Of a DNA stretch of 64,000 bases, positions 47,437-58,335 are shown piece after piece; the stretch's first letter is position 1, and every line of letters begins with the position of its first letter. The notes beneath the pieces were generated by a model, which was not told the DNA's origin, ran no database searches, and saw only the letters and a list, made by a program, of their open reading frames with translations. A program made the position numbers and the translations under genes. The DNA comes from Gnetum montanum (taxonomy: Eukaryota; Streptophyta; Gnetopsida; Gnetales; Gnetaceae), in the NCBI GenBank assembly GCA_015680685.1, contig MNCI01016594.1, positions 43,502-107,501 of the forward strand, in the 5' to 3' direction.

Positions 47437-50400
47437 TTAACTAATGGCTCTAGGTGGAGGTGGAGGTTCTTCTTCTTCCACTACACCACTGGGGTCCGCA
47501 ACATCTCCTGGTACTTGCTACCACAACCACAACAAAAATGAGTAGTTAATAAGCAAACCTGTAATACACAAGCTAATCAAAAACATGAAAAAGCACAAAA
47601 ATCAACAACTAACCTAAGAGGGACTTGCATCAATGTCTTCTAGAGGTAACATTTCAAGACCAACCTCTAAGTGTTAGAGGATCTTAGCCTCAAAAAGCTA
47701 CATCCAGTCCTCCTAGCCAAAGTCAATCCTCGCAAGGGTCTTGCCTTTATCCATGGAGGTCCATGTAGGTGGCTCCTTAGAAAATGTAGTAGAGGAAGCC
47801 TCTCCCAAAGGGCTAGCAATCTACTACTCAGTAGAGCCACTCATCTCTGTATGCCAAACGAACAACTTATAAGCCTACCTTTTGCCAATCGCCTCAAGAA
47901 ACATCCCAAGGTAGCGATATTCAATAGACTCCTCCTTATACCATCAAAGGTATGTGTTGTGCTTAAAGTTGTATTAGTGCTTATGGTTCTTTTGAGTCTA
48001 CCTGCATCGATTTACCTTAGTGCTATAATTTTTCTAGTTTTGATTCTCCTAGGTAAGCAGGTCCATCTACAACTATTGCTCAATTACTACCCACATGGCC
48101 TCATTTTTGCCTCTGAGAGCTAACCAATAACGAGCACTCTATCGCAGAGGTTCACCAGGTGCTATCTCCCTATGACCTAGCTGCAAGAAAGTCATATTAG
48201 GATTGAAGAAGCTCGATCTTCATATCCTGGTTGGTCACTCTTTCTTGAAGCTTATGCACATGTTTTCATAGGTTCTCATTTGAGCACTTGTAGATCCATA
48301 ATGCTTATTCATAGGAAATGCATTTTCTTGTTGTCTTGTACATGTGACAAGACACCTAATCAACCTCAGGAGGGAGGTCAAGGAGGGCATCCACCTTCGC
48401 CACCTTGCTTGAATCCCATTGAAGCTTAGAACCTACAAGCATGTAACAACTGATTAATATTAAGCAAAAACTAAGCATTCAATCAATAAAGTAACACTAA
48501 GTAAAGTAATATAGCAAACATACCAAGCTTGAGATCTGTCTATTGTAAATGATCCACCATGTCCTTCACAATGCCTTCCATGAAGGCACTTTTATCGAGC
48601 ATGTCTACCCATGGCTCCATGTGGTAGGTAGAAGTGGGATCACTAATAGAAAAATCTAAGGCTGTAACACAAGGATGCAAGTAGTATACAACTGAAAAAC
48701 CAAAGATGCTAGAGCAAAGAGCACTAACAGATGGCAACATAAATTACTTATCTAGCAAGCCCTCAAGCATGAATGCAAGGGACTCACCTAGTTTTACACC
48801 ATCAAACATGCAATTAAAATCACCCCCATCCAAGTGGAGCAATCCCTCCTCTAACTATTGGAGGGTCTATGTTACCTTAGGTAGTCCATCTCAATGGGCC
48901 TCTCACTCCTTAGCTTGAGGGGGCACTCCTTCTACTATTGGCTTGACCACTACTCTGGAAATCCTCTCTCCAGTCTCTATAATTAATGCATATGCATAGC
49001 ACATTATTATTAGTCAATAGCATAGCATAAATGAAAACATAAAAATATAAAAAAACATTAATACAATAAATGCATTTAGCAAGTTATGCATGCTAACCTG
49101 CAACATCTATCTGCAAGCTTTGAAACTTGATATGAATCTTCTTGCTACTTGGCCTCCTGGCCTTAGGAGCATCCTCCTTTGTAGGGCATGGCCTCTAAAT
49201 CTTCATCTTGGATGGTTTCACCATTTCTATAATATAATGATCCACCTTGTTCATGTTCCCAGTGCCAATCAGAGGACCCTTGTTCACACTATCACGTGAA
49301 TAATGTGACAACCCCATGGGAGCTTTAGTTGTTATAGATAATGGCTCATCAATATCCTCTAGGAGGTTCTATGTCCATGTGGCCATAAACAAGTGCTTGA
49401 TCCATGGTTTGGATAGCTGCTCATTGTCCTACACCACTCAACACCCATCATCATGTATGACCAATAGCTTTGCAAATATTCATAGATACCCTGCAAAGAA
49501 TGCAAAGTGAATGTGGAACTATGTCTAGATGTTAGACCGTAGCCTAGAAATCTTTGTATGTAAGCTAGTAGCAATGTAGGAAGCCCAGTTGAAACTTCTG
49601 CCCTTTAGAAAAACCTATTTCATCATCCATGCCTACTCCACCCAAAGGATCTTTCCTTAGAAGAGCAACTTAGGGAAGGCACATGTGCGAAAGAGAGGGT
49701 AGAGCTCCTGTACCTTAGGATCAAGCACATCCTTGATTGGTATGTCCTTGTGAGATCGGTGGCCTTCAACCAATCCTTGATTTCTCCTTTGTTGTCCACC
49801 TCCCTATAGGCATTATAAACAATTAATGGTCCATCAGTGGGAAGGCTAAAGAGATCAGTAATGAGGGCCTTGCTAAGGTCGAGTGCTACCCTCACACCAC
49901 ACACTCAGGTGATGAAGTGTCAGACGTCACTACTGAAGGAGTCAATGATGGTGATTATTGTGGCCACCAAAATACTTGGGCTAAGGGCAAAAAATAGGTC
50001 CATCAACCCTACATGCATGAGCCTATTTTTTAGTGCCTCTAAGGCCTTATTGCATAACCAATGTTGTGCACCCTTCACATTGCCATATTTCATGATGAGG
50101 GTGGCTTTTGTGAGGTTTGTGGTGTCACCTATCCTAAAGTAATTGTAGCTACAACAAAGGCAAAACAACATTAGCATCATGCAAATGGAAAACACATAGG
50201 TACACATGAGAAAACACATAAGTTAAATCTTAAATACATACATGACACAAATGGAGTACAAGATGGGGGTGGTGCTACAACATCGATGTCAATCACACTA
50301 GTAGCCCACTCTTTATCCAACCAGTTATGGATCTTGCATTGCTCATATGCCCTAAGGTGGTAGGTAGGATAGACCTCCAAATCAGACCCCACTTGCTTAA

Positions 50401-51041
50401 GCACAGCTTCCCAAACATTCAAGCTAGAAGAGAACACCTCCAAGGCATTATGGATAAAAGCTAAAGCATTCGCCTCATCATGTAGGCCCTCCTTATTAAC
50501 TTTGAATCTGGAATTAAGCATGAGTCGTTAGCAAGATACCATGTGCAAGTAGCAAAAGAGAAACTATGAAAGCCATAAAAGTACTTATCCTCTAGCATAG
50601 TAGATAGTTCCAAGTGGGTTTTGGAATAGGGTGTGCACTTGCAGCATGATGAAGAGATTGTTGATGTTGTTATAGTAACTGAACCCTATCATGTGCCATA
50701 TCTTGGAAAGGCATAGAGTGCTCCTAGTGCCTCTACTTGAATCACCCACTTCATCATTGCTAGTAGTAGGCTCATCTAAAATGAACCTTAAGATGTCCTG
50801 GTTAGCCCCAGGCAACAACATCTTGGTAATGGCGCTAGTAGCCTCCATCGCTAAGTGTGACCACATGATCACACTAAATAGCTATAGTAGGTAACTTAGG
50901 AACTCATGAGCCCCTAGTTAGAACCACACTACCTAAAGACCCACCCACATATCTAGTGTAGGCATGTTAGGAACAAGCTCACTCATGTAGCATAAGATGC
51001 CCATGAGCTTCACGATGACCAAGATAGGCTTCAACAGCACT
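47437..51041 (-). pseudogene. antisense multi-exon gene inside the Tat-like element
   Basis: Minus-strand exons: A 51041-50585, B 50507-50238, C 50148-49098, D 48976-48524, E 48432-47614, F 47517-47437. Introns of 77, 89, 121, 91 and 96 nt all have GT-AG ends. The joins B/C, C/D, D/E and E/F keep one phase; A/B does not and needs an old indel. The ends of the gene at 51041 upward are not seen; the stop is TAA at 47439-47437. Stops within exons (for example two TGA near 49905-49922 in exon C) fall at likely CGA, CAG, CAA or TGG codons; exon C also has one frameshift near 49610 and exon E another. The product would be about 1000 residues. Exon C has VRVALDLSKALITDLFSLPT near 49830-49890; exon E has a coiled-coil part (VHKLQERVTNQDMKIELLQS); exon F is acidic then Pro-rich. 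The pattern recalls plant 'transposon protein' ORFs and the antisense ORF reported in some Tat elements. Function unknown. Confidence 0.65.
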
Positions 51042-51059
51042 CTGCACTAGCTAAGCAAT

Positions 51060-53160
51060 GAATGAAGCATTAGTATACAAACAGATGCAAATTTTGACAT
51101 AAAATTATTAAATCAAGATAGCAAAGTTAACATAGTATAATAGATAGTAACAATTTTTTTTAATTTTAGCAATTCCCTTTGGGGCCTTGTGAGTATAGGA
51201 TGTCAACCAACTTATTTGATGTGTCTGGTACTCACTAGGGTATAGTATGTTTGCATAAGGTTAACATTTTGTTTCACAAGTTTTATAGGTTTAGCATTAG
51301 CATGTTTTCATAGGTTTAGCATTGTTGTAGTTTGCATCATTAGCATCACATTTTATAAGTTTAGCATTATGTGTGATTTACAAAAATTTTTGCAAAATTT
51401 TTCTAACTCTAGACAACATAGCCCAAAAAGTTGCAAAAGTTTTTCAACTTTGGACTATTACAGTGGAGAGCATAGTCCAAAATTTTCAAAAAATTTTAAC
51501 TCTAGGCTACCTTCATAGAAAGCATAGTCTAGAAAAGAGGCAAAATTTTTTCTAATTATGGGAACTATGACTATGCTCTTTACAAAATGTAGCCCCAAAA
51601 AGCTAACTTTCAAAGTAGATGTCAACTACACCTCCAAGGCATGAAGAGGGTAGTCCTGGCTGTGGCCTATTGAGAATGAAGTTTTGGTTGTCATCCTAAT
51701 GCTCTTCACACACCATGCCCCCACTACAATGCCATGTGCCATCCCATTGCCCTCTAGGCACTACCACTCCTGCTATACCCTACATGCCATGTGCTACTGC
51801 AACACTGGGCCCCATGCTCATTGTGCCCCATGTGCCCCACACACACACCCTATCATGCACAACCTTCTCATAGAGCTACTTTGTTACATCCAGTCTGCCT
51901 AGAAAGCATTGCACTCTCTTCCTTCATTGCCAACACCTAAACCCTTGAAAAAAATTTCAAAAACAAAAAAAAATCCATAGAAAATGTGCCCTAGGGCAAA
52001 TCGCCCCTATAGCCCTCATGGCTACATTGCAAGGTGTAGTGCCCCACATAACCCCTATGGTTGTGTAGTTGTGCTATGAGGCATAACATCCTTGTAGTCC
52101 TTGCCATGCTGTGGGGGTGTAATCATCCCACAAAACCTAATGCACTTGGCCCCATGAATGCCCCTTCTCAATATATTTTTTTCAAAAAAGAAATTTTTTT
52201 TTTGTAGAACCCTTGCAACACTTGCTATCCCATGGCTGGTGATCCTTGGCCACAGTCAAAACCCTAATTCCTACCTAACCTACATCATGAAAAAACATAG
52301 AAAAATAATTTTTTTTTCAAAATCCCTACTTGTGGTACATGAAAAAAAGGAATGTAGGGTAAACCCTTGCTATTCTCCTTGCCTCATGATGTACTACCCT
52401 TGATCACTGCCAAAACCTCCAAAACCCCATGTGTAGCCCTTAGGGCCATGCTATGCCACACAGCGGTAGTCGTTCCCCATTGCTATCATGATGTGCAAGG
52501 TAGCCTACAATTTTCCTTCATGGCCATCACAAAAATGTCATCAAGAAAAATCCTTTCCACCACATGCTCTCTCAGCTGTGGTGGCTAAAATAGCCAATGG
52601 TGGCGATGACCCCTGCCATGGCAAGGTGTTAACAAATACCCTCCCAAAATCCAAACCATCGAAGTGCAAAAAACCAAAATGATAAAAAATGGCAAAGGGG
52701 AGAGCATAGTTGGGGTACCTAGCTAATGTCGATGGCCTCCTCTCCTCCATGCATGCTTACAATAGGTGGCCCAGTGCATGTTCCCCCTTATCCACATTTT
52801 CAAGTACTAGGTGCAGGTGTCCACTTTAGCATGTCATGGCTCTAACTATGCTCTAGTAGCATGAAATAATGACAATGGTAGACTACGCTCTGAAATTTAC
52901 ATTAAAAAGTTTGAAAATGACAAGTTACCCATGGTAAAATGCACCTTTATACTCTCCCAAGGTTATTTAATGACCCGCCCACCTAGGATTGCACTTTACA
53001 CTTAGCCAAAATTTTCAACATTTGATGAGAGTGTAGTTGGGTGAGAGTGTAGTCACCCATACTTAGTCAAAAGTTGCAAATTTTTGTCACCCAATGAACA
53101 CTTAAGTTGATTTCACTTCCTAAGCATGACCAACCTTCCTTAGAATGGAATATCTAATGC
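51060..53160. other. unassigned part of the pro-RT interval with LTR-like words
   Basis: 51365-51620 and 53000-53080 carry TTTTTCTAA, GGACTATxxxxGTGGAGAGCATAGTC and GAGAGTGTAGT words like those in the 3' LTR region (58.4-59.0 kb). 51700-52760 is C-rich with many CCATG and GCCCC words and no supported frame. It may be a decayed LTR-like copy or a repeat-rich intron. Confidence 0.4.
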
Positions 53161-53162
53161 TT

Positions 53163-53270
53163 CTATGGTCCTCTAAGATCTAAAATTGGCACACATAGTC
53201 TACTAAGACCTAAAGCTAGCACACATGGCCTATCAAGACCTAAAACTAGCACACCCACATACTTACCCTT
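53163..53270 (+). repeat. tandem array B, about 29-bp unit
   Basis: Three units of the form CTA[AG]GACCTAAAxCTAGCACACAT, related to array A. It ends 120 bases before the probable intron acceptor. Confidence 0.75.
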
Positions 53271-53391
53271 TTTTATAGCCCTTTTGCATACTTAGGAAAA
53301 TTTTTCATTACATTGTTTTTAATTCATTTATGCATACTAACTTGGTTTAGATAGGTGTTGCTTAATGTTTTGCTACTTTGTTTTGTAGGAA

Positions 53392-54580
53392 TACAACATG
53401 GCCATGCCTAAGTATCTTCTCTTACCTTTGGTCCCCAATGAGTCTCATGGCGATATTAAGTGATGCATTGACCCACACTGTCTAGACCTTGAGCCTACAA
53501 CCTACACAAAATACATAGCATCTATAGAGACACCACTAGATTGGCCCAACCATCTAGTTAAGGCTCTTGATTTAGAGGCAAGGGATGTCACGGAGGATCC
53601 CCTTGTTGAGATCCTTATGAAAACACCTAATAGCAAGGAAAAAAATTCTAAAACTGAGCTCATCGCTAGATTCCCAACATGTCCAAGACATTTCCAAAGT
53701 GCTAAACAATAACATTAAGGCATTTACATGGTCATATGAGGACATGCCAAGCCTAGATCCTTGGCTAGTCTAGCACAATATCATCCTTGATCCCTACATT
53801 AAGATAGTAAAATAAAAATCATGCAATTTTTTCCTGAGGTGACATTGGCCTTCCATGATGAAATCATCAAGCTTTACAAGGCTGGTTTCATCCTAGCTAT
53901 TGACTATGTAGACTGGGTCTTGAACATCGTAGTTGTTCCCAAGAAAAATGGAAGTATATGCATTTGCATAGACTTTCGAGACCTAGAAAAGGAAACCATT
54001 AAATATGATTTCCTTTTTCATAGTATTGATCAACTAATTAATACCATGGCTGGTCACACCTTGCTATCCTTCATGGACAAGTTCTTGAGCTACAACTAGA
54101 TTAGGATCAACCTTGAGCACTAGCTTAGCATAACCTTTATGATCCCTTGGTGTACATTTTGTTACACCATGATGCCCTTTGGACTCAAGAACACAAGAGC
54201 AACATGTCAGTGCACAATGACATATATCTTCAACAATTACATGTTAAGCTTGCTCAATGCCTACATCGATGACATATCAATTAAGTACAAAGTGGCTCAT
54301 AACCATGAAAATGATTTGGACATTGTACTTAAATGTTATCTGAAACATGCTCTTGGGTTGAACCCCAAGAAATGTGTTTTCAGCATCAGAATGGGCCATA
54401 TGCTTGGTTTCATATTATTCAAATTAGGAATACACATAGACCCTAACAAGGTTAAGGCCATAACCAACTTAGCACCTTCAACCAACCTTAAGGAGCTATG
54501 AGGGTTACAAGGTAGATTACAGTTTATATGTAGGCTTATCATGTAGTTAATTGATAAGTTACAACCAATGCAACATCTTC
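53392..54580 (+). pseudogene. reverse transcriptase of the Tat-like element
   Basis: After the presumed acceptor the frame reads a spacer and then RT blocks: ILAIDYVDWVLNIVVVPKKN, CICIDFRDLEKET, LLSFMDKFLSYN, MMPFGLKNTRATCQ, AYIDDISIKYK (both catalytic Asp kept, 54268-54273), ALGLNPKKCVF and the thumb GxxxHxxGI-type region. Two long open stretches (53821-54099 and 54139-54501) are separated by TAG codons. Confidence 0.88.
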
Positions 54581-55050
54581 TTAAGAAAGGAGCCCACTTT
54601 GAGTGGATAGCTCAATGTTAACAAGCATTTGATAATCTTAAGTAAGAGTTGGCGCAACTTCCTATGGTTCATCCTCCATAAGAAGATAAACCCTTTTACA
54701 TCTACCTTGCTACTTTTGACACATCCATGACTTCTCTACTTTGCCAAAAGTGAGATTATGGTATAGAGGTCCTAGTGTACTACTTGAGCCCCTAAAGCAA
54801 AATACAATGATGTGGAGAAGTACTGCCTTGCCTTAGTCTTTTCACCCAAGAAGTGAAGGCATTACCTTTTCTATAGTTAGGTCAATATCATTTACAAGAA
54901 TAACACTTTAAGAAATTACAATGAACATCTATGAGAGCAGTTGTATTGCATGATGGAAAGAAATAATAGTGGAGTTTGACCTACATTATGTTGTACAAGC
55001 CTTAACAAAAGGGCAAGCTATAGCTGCACAACTCATAGCTTCACCCATGA
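54580..55050 (+). pseudogene. first RNase H of the Tat-like element
   Basis: Follows RT in frame with stops: EDKPFYIYLATFDTSMTSLL corresponds to the Gypsy RNase H start, but the first catalytic Asp region is altered (…YLATFD…). The later EVKALPFLYS and VEFDLHYVVQALTKGQAIAA blocks match the tether between the two RNase H domains in Tat elements. Confidence 0.7.
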
Positions 55051-55500
55051 ATGATTAGGAAACTATAGATGTAGAATTCTTGGATGAGCATGTCAGCAAT
55101 GTTAGTCAAGTACTTGAAAATTATGAGGTACTCCTACATTTCAATGGTGCTTCAACCTCTCAAGGGGGTGGTGTCACTATCATTATCACATTTTCCTCTT
55201 GGGAGATCCAACCCTTTGCATATCACTTTACATTTCCTTGCACTAACAATGTGGTGGAGTATGAAGGTCTCCTCTAGGGTATCCTTACGACATGTGACTT
55301 AGGGATTCAACACCTAGCAATTTGAGGTAACTTGCAATTAGTAGTTAACTAGGTGATAGAGGTTTATGCTTGTAAGGGTCAACATTTACAACCATGTAGT
55401 GACTTGACAAAGCACTTGCTTAAACAATTTCAACAGTAAATGTCCAATACATTTCCCAAAATTAGAACATCATAGTTGATGCACTAGGAACACTAGCCTT
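55050..55500 (+). pseudogene. second (archaeal-type) RNase H of the Tat-like element
   Basis: LLHFNGASTSQGGGV at 55135-55178 is the D-G-A-S motif of the extra RNase H that defines the Tat clade; its catalytic Asp is now Asn (codon 55143-55145). TFPCTNNVVEYEGLL with the Glu kept and GNLQLVVN (usually GDSQLVVN) follow. Confidence 0.8.
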
Positions 55501-55516
55501 AAGCATTGCACTCGAC

Positions 55517-56396
55517 ATGTTCCACACATTGTCCACCTTGGTGGCAGATTGCACTATGCCTATCATGAAAATCATTGATATTGCATTCATAGCCATAGTT
55601 AACACAACCCATGTAGGAGACTGGTACAATGACATTAAGATGTACCTTCTACAGGGTAAGCCTCTACAACACTTAACTACTGCTAAAAAAGACATAGTTC
55701 TTGATAACATAGTGACTTGTTTTGGCTTAACCATGACTATAATAATAGATAATGGGCCACAATTTAACAATGCTAAAACTAAAACCTTTTGTGAGTGCTT
55801 TGTCATGAAACATTTCTTCTCATCACCATACTACCTTGAGGTGAATAGCCGAGTAGAGTCCACTAGTAAAGTCATCATCAACCTTCTAAAGAAGATGTTA
55901 AGAAACAACAAGTGATGATGGCACAAGAAATTAGTCTATGCACTTTGGGTTTACTGCACAACACACCAAATGACAATAAGAAGATGCCTTATAGTCTTTT
56001 CTACAAATATAAAGTAATTTTTCTGCTTAAATTGTAAGTTTCATTGCTTTACGTAATCCTCTTGAACTTCATCGATGAAGCTTAGAATGATGAGTTGAGG
56101 ACTGTAGACTTTAACTCAATAAAGGAAGAGCACATGCAGATGCTTGGTCACATCGAATGGTATCAAGAAAATAAATGGCAAAAGCACCATGAAACTAGCA
56201 TTAGTGCTTAATCAAGAAAGGGGACCTAGTCCTCAAGGCTATTCATGAACCTGTGGACAAATTCTTAGCCAACTAGAAAGGGCCTTTCTTGGTCACTAAG
56301 GCTTACAATAATGAAGTATTGAAGCTTGTTGATCAAGACAGGAATGAGTTTGCCAATCCAGTGAACCATTTGTACCTGAAGCTGTACTATGCTTAG
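55517..56396 (+). pseudogene. integrase of the Tat-like element, internally deleted
   Basis: Starts with WYNDIKMYLLQGKPL, the segment before the zinc-binding domain. At about 55690 it jumps from TTAKKDIV straight to TCFGLTMTIIIDNGPQFNN. The zinc-binding domain and the first half of the DDE core are missing. Second Asp (DNGPQF), the HHFSSPYY-type block and the Glu region (VESTSKVIINLLKK) remain. The C-terminal part (KKGDLVLKAI, GPFLVTKAY) reaches the end of the ORF at about 56396. Confidence 0.82.
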
Positions 56397-56436
56397 CATG
56401 CCACATATCAATAGAACAAGGTAAGCATTCATCTAC

Positions 56437-56850
56437 TATGATGCTAAACTAGCATAAACTATTTGCTATAATGTTAAACTGGCATAGCATTAATCTACTA
56501 TGACATTAAATTGGACAGACTCGATTCATTTTCTATGATGTTAAACCAGCAAAACACAAGTCAGCTATGGCTATAAACTAGCACAAATTGTTCACTATGA
56601 CATTAAATTGACACCCAAACCTTTCATCTGCCTTGATGTTAAACTAGCACAATAGAAAGTCTACTATGACTATAAACTAGCACAACATTCATCGACTACG
56701 ACATTAAATTAACACAATAGTCTACTATGATTATAAACTAGCACAACATTCATCCACTACGATGTTAAACTAACACAATAGTCTACTATGACTATAAACT
56801 AGCACACCATGGTCTAAAAAGACCTTAAATTGGGTTTGGCATTAGTCACA
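56437..56850 (+). repeat. tandem array C in the 3' region
   Basis: About 15 degenerate units of 25-30 bases around CTATGAC[TA]xTAAACTAGCACA. It begins 40 bases after integrase, the usual site of hypervariable repeats in Ogre/Tat 3' UTRs. Confidence 0.85.
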
Positions 56851-56972
56851 CATAGTTCTACGAGTAAGTGAGCAAGAATAAATTTGAACCTCCCATCTCC
56901 CCCACTCTTCTACACCATGAGAGCAAGGATACTGCAGTCCCAAAATGGAGCACTTGCAACCAACATTTCCTT

Positions 56973-57370
56973 GAAGCACTTGTAGCATCATGGCCCCCTA
57001 CCATTTTTCTGATTTTTTGAGCTCTTACTATCGGTTTGGCATTTGGAGCACTTGCAACATTATAGCCCCCTACCATTTTGCTAGTCTTTTGAGCTCCTGT
57101 CATTGGTGTAGCCTCTTGAGCACCTATAGCATCATCACCCCATAGCATTTCACTAGCTTTTTGAATGCTTGCCATTTGCATGGACTCTTGAACACCTACA
57201 AAATCATTGCCTCCCACAATTTTTTTTAGCTTTTTTGAACAGTTGCAACTAGTTAAGCCTTTGGAGCATTTGTAGCATTATTGCCACTAGGAATTTTGCT
57301 AATTTTTTGAGAACTTTGCCATTGGTTTAGCCTTTGTAGCACTTGTAGCATTATTATCCTAGACATTTTA
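56973..57370 (-). repeat. 72-74-bp tandem repeat, five copies plus a part; open on the minus strand
   Basis: Units start at 56973, 57046, 57118, 57190, 57264 and 57337. Read on the minus strand (open frame 57217-56858, 119 residues) they give a 24-residue repeat with core AQKxxKMVGGxxA. The period is close to a multiple of three. No function is claimed. Confidence 0.8.
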
Positions 57371-58254
57371 TTTACATTACATGTTTTGTCTTCTTAGAGT
57401 TTTGTTTGTAGAAGGAAGCCTAGAGGCGATTGTGCAAAGGTGCATCTCATTGTAGTGGAAAGTTACCACATGATTTTGATGTGCATGATTGGACTAGTTA
57501 AGCATCTCAAGAGTGCACATCCCTATTACCTCACTATGGCCTACACCCCTCCCTATGCCTTCAAACTTTTACATTCCCCCACATAGTTAAGATTGTAAGC
57601 CCTTCTGAAGGCATGACATCCTTTGTAAGCCAAACTATTAAACCTAAGATGAACATAACATAAGTTGTCCCATGGGAAGCCTCTATTGGTTGGTCAAAGC
57701 CTAGGTAGATGTAAGTTATCCTAGGGAGAAAACACCTATTTGATAGATGCAACGTGATTTCGCAAGCATCAAAGCAAATACCATCTACTAGCATGCAACC
57801 CACTTGGTGGAAAGCATCCTACAGATAGCATTTAGCAAAGCATGGAACCCAAAGAAGGTTTACCTTGTAGCAAGAAGTAAAGAAAAAGTAAAAGAGAGAA
57901 AAAGAAACAAAAAAGAGTAGAGGGGGAAAAGCATGTTCCCAAGCAAATCAGCAAAGCTGCAATTTTGCAATTGGTCACGCCTTAAATCCACCTCAAGTCT
58001 CTCATGAGAACTTCTAAGATAGGTTAATATTTCTTAGACGTAAGCCACCCTAGTGCCATGGTCATCGTCAATCGTGCTAACTCTACATCCTGCACAATGA
58101 TACCCTATTTGCACTTCATCTCGCCTATTACCCCCTAGCACATTACCTACACCATTTTGCCCCCAACATATCCCTATCCACAACAATCTTGAGCATGGCA
58201 TAGTGACATCCGACCACACATGGAAGGGTGATGTTGGTGCCAAGCCTACTGTGG
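57371..58254. other. 3' untranslated region before the LTR, no feature recognised
   Basis: Noncoding as far as can be seen; an 80-residue minus-strand frame at 57561-57803 is not recognised. A purine run lies at 57880-57930. Confidence 0.4.
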
Positions 58255-58335
58255 TGTTTTATTAGTCTTTGTTGATGTCCCTTGAGGCACTCCTCCAAAC
58301 ATCAATAAAGAGGGACTAATGAAACACCACCAAAT
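58253..58335 (+). repeat. imperfect inverted repeat at the start of the 3' LTR region
   Basis: GGTGTTTTATTAGTC…TTTGTTGATGT pairs with ACATCAATAAA…GACTAATGAAACACC, leaving a loop of about 20 bases. A weaker version is at 39543-39630 in the 5' copy. Confidence 0.75.

Larger units (their letters stand above)
46640..53391 (+). other. probable pro-RT intron (or insertion interval) of the Tat-like element
   Basis: Sense coding is lost after about 46630 and returns at about 53400. The right end is a good acceptor, TTTGTTTTGTAG|GAATACAAC (AG at 53389-53390). On the left CACTAG|GTTAGG near 46640 would serve as donor. Ogre elements have an intron at this place, but normally under 1 kb. This one holds tandem arrays at both ends and an antisense gene. 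Confidence 0.5.

Noticed and set aside
47671-48123. 150-residue + strand open frame
   Set aside because: It lies opposite exon E of the antisense gene and has no recognisable content; the antisense reading has splice and phase support.
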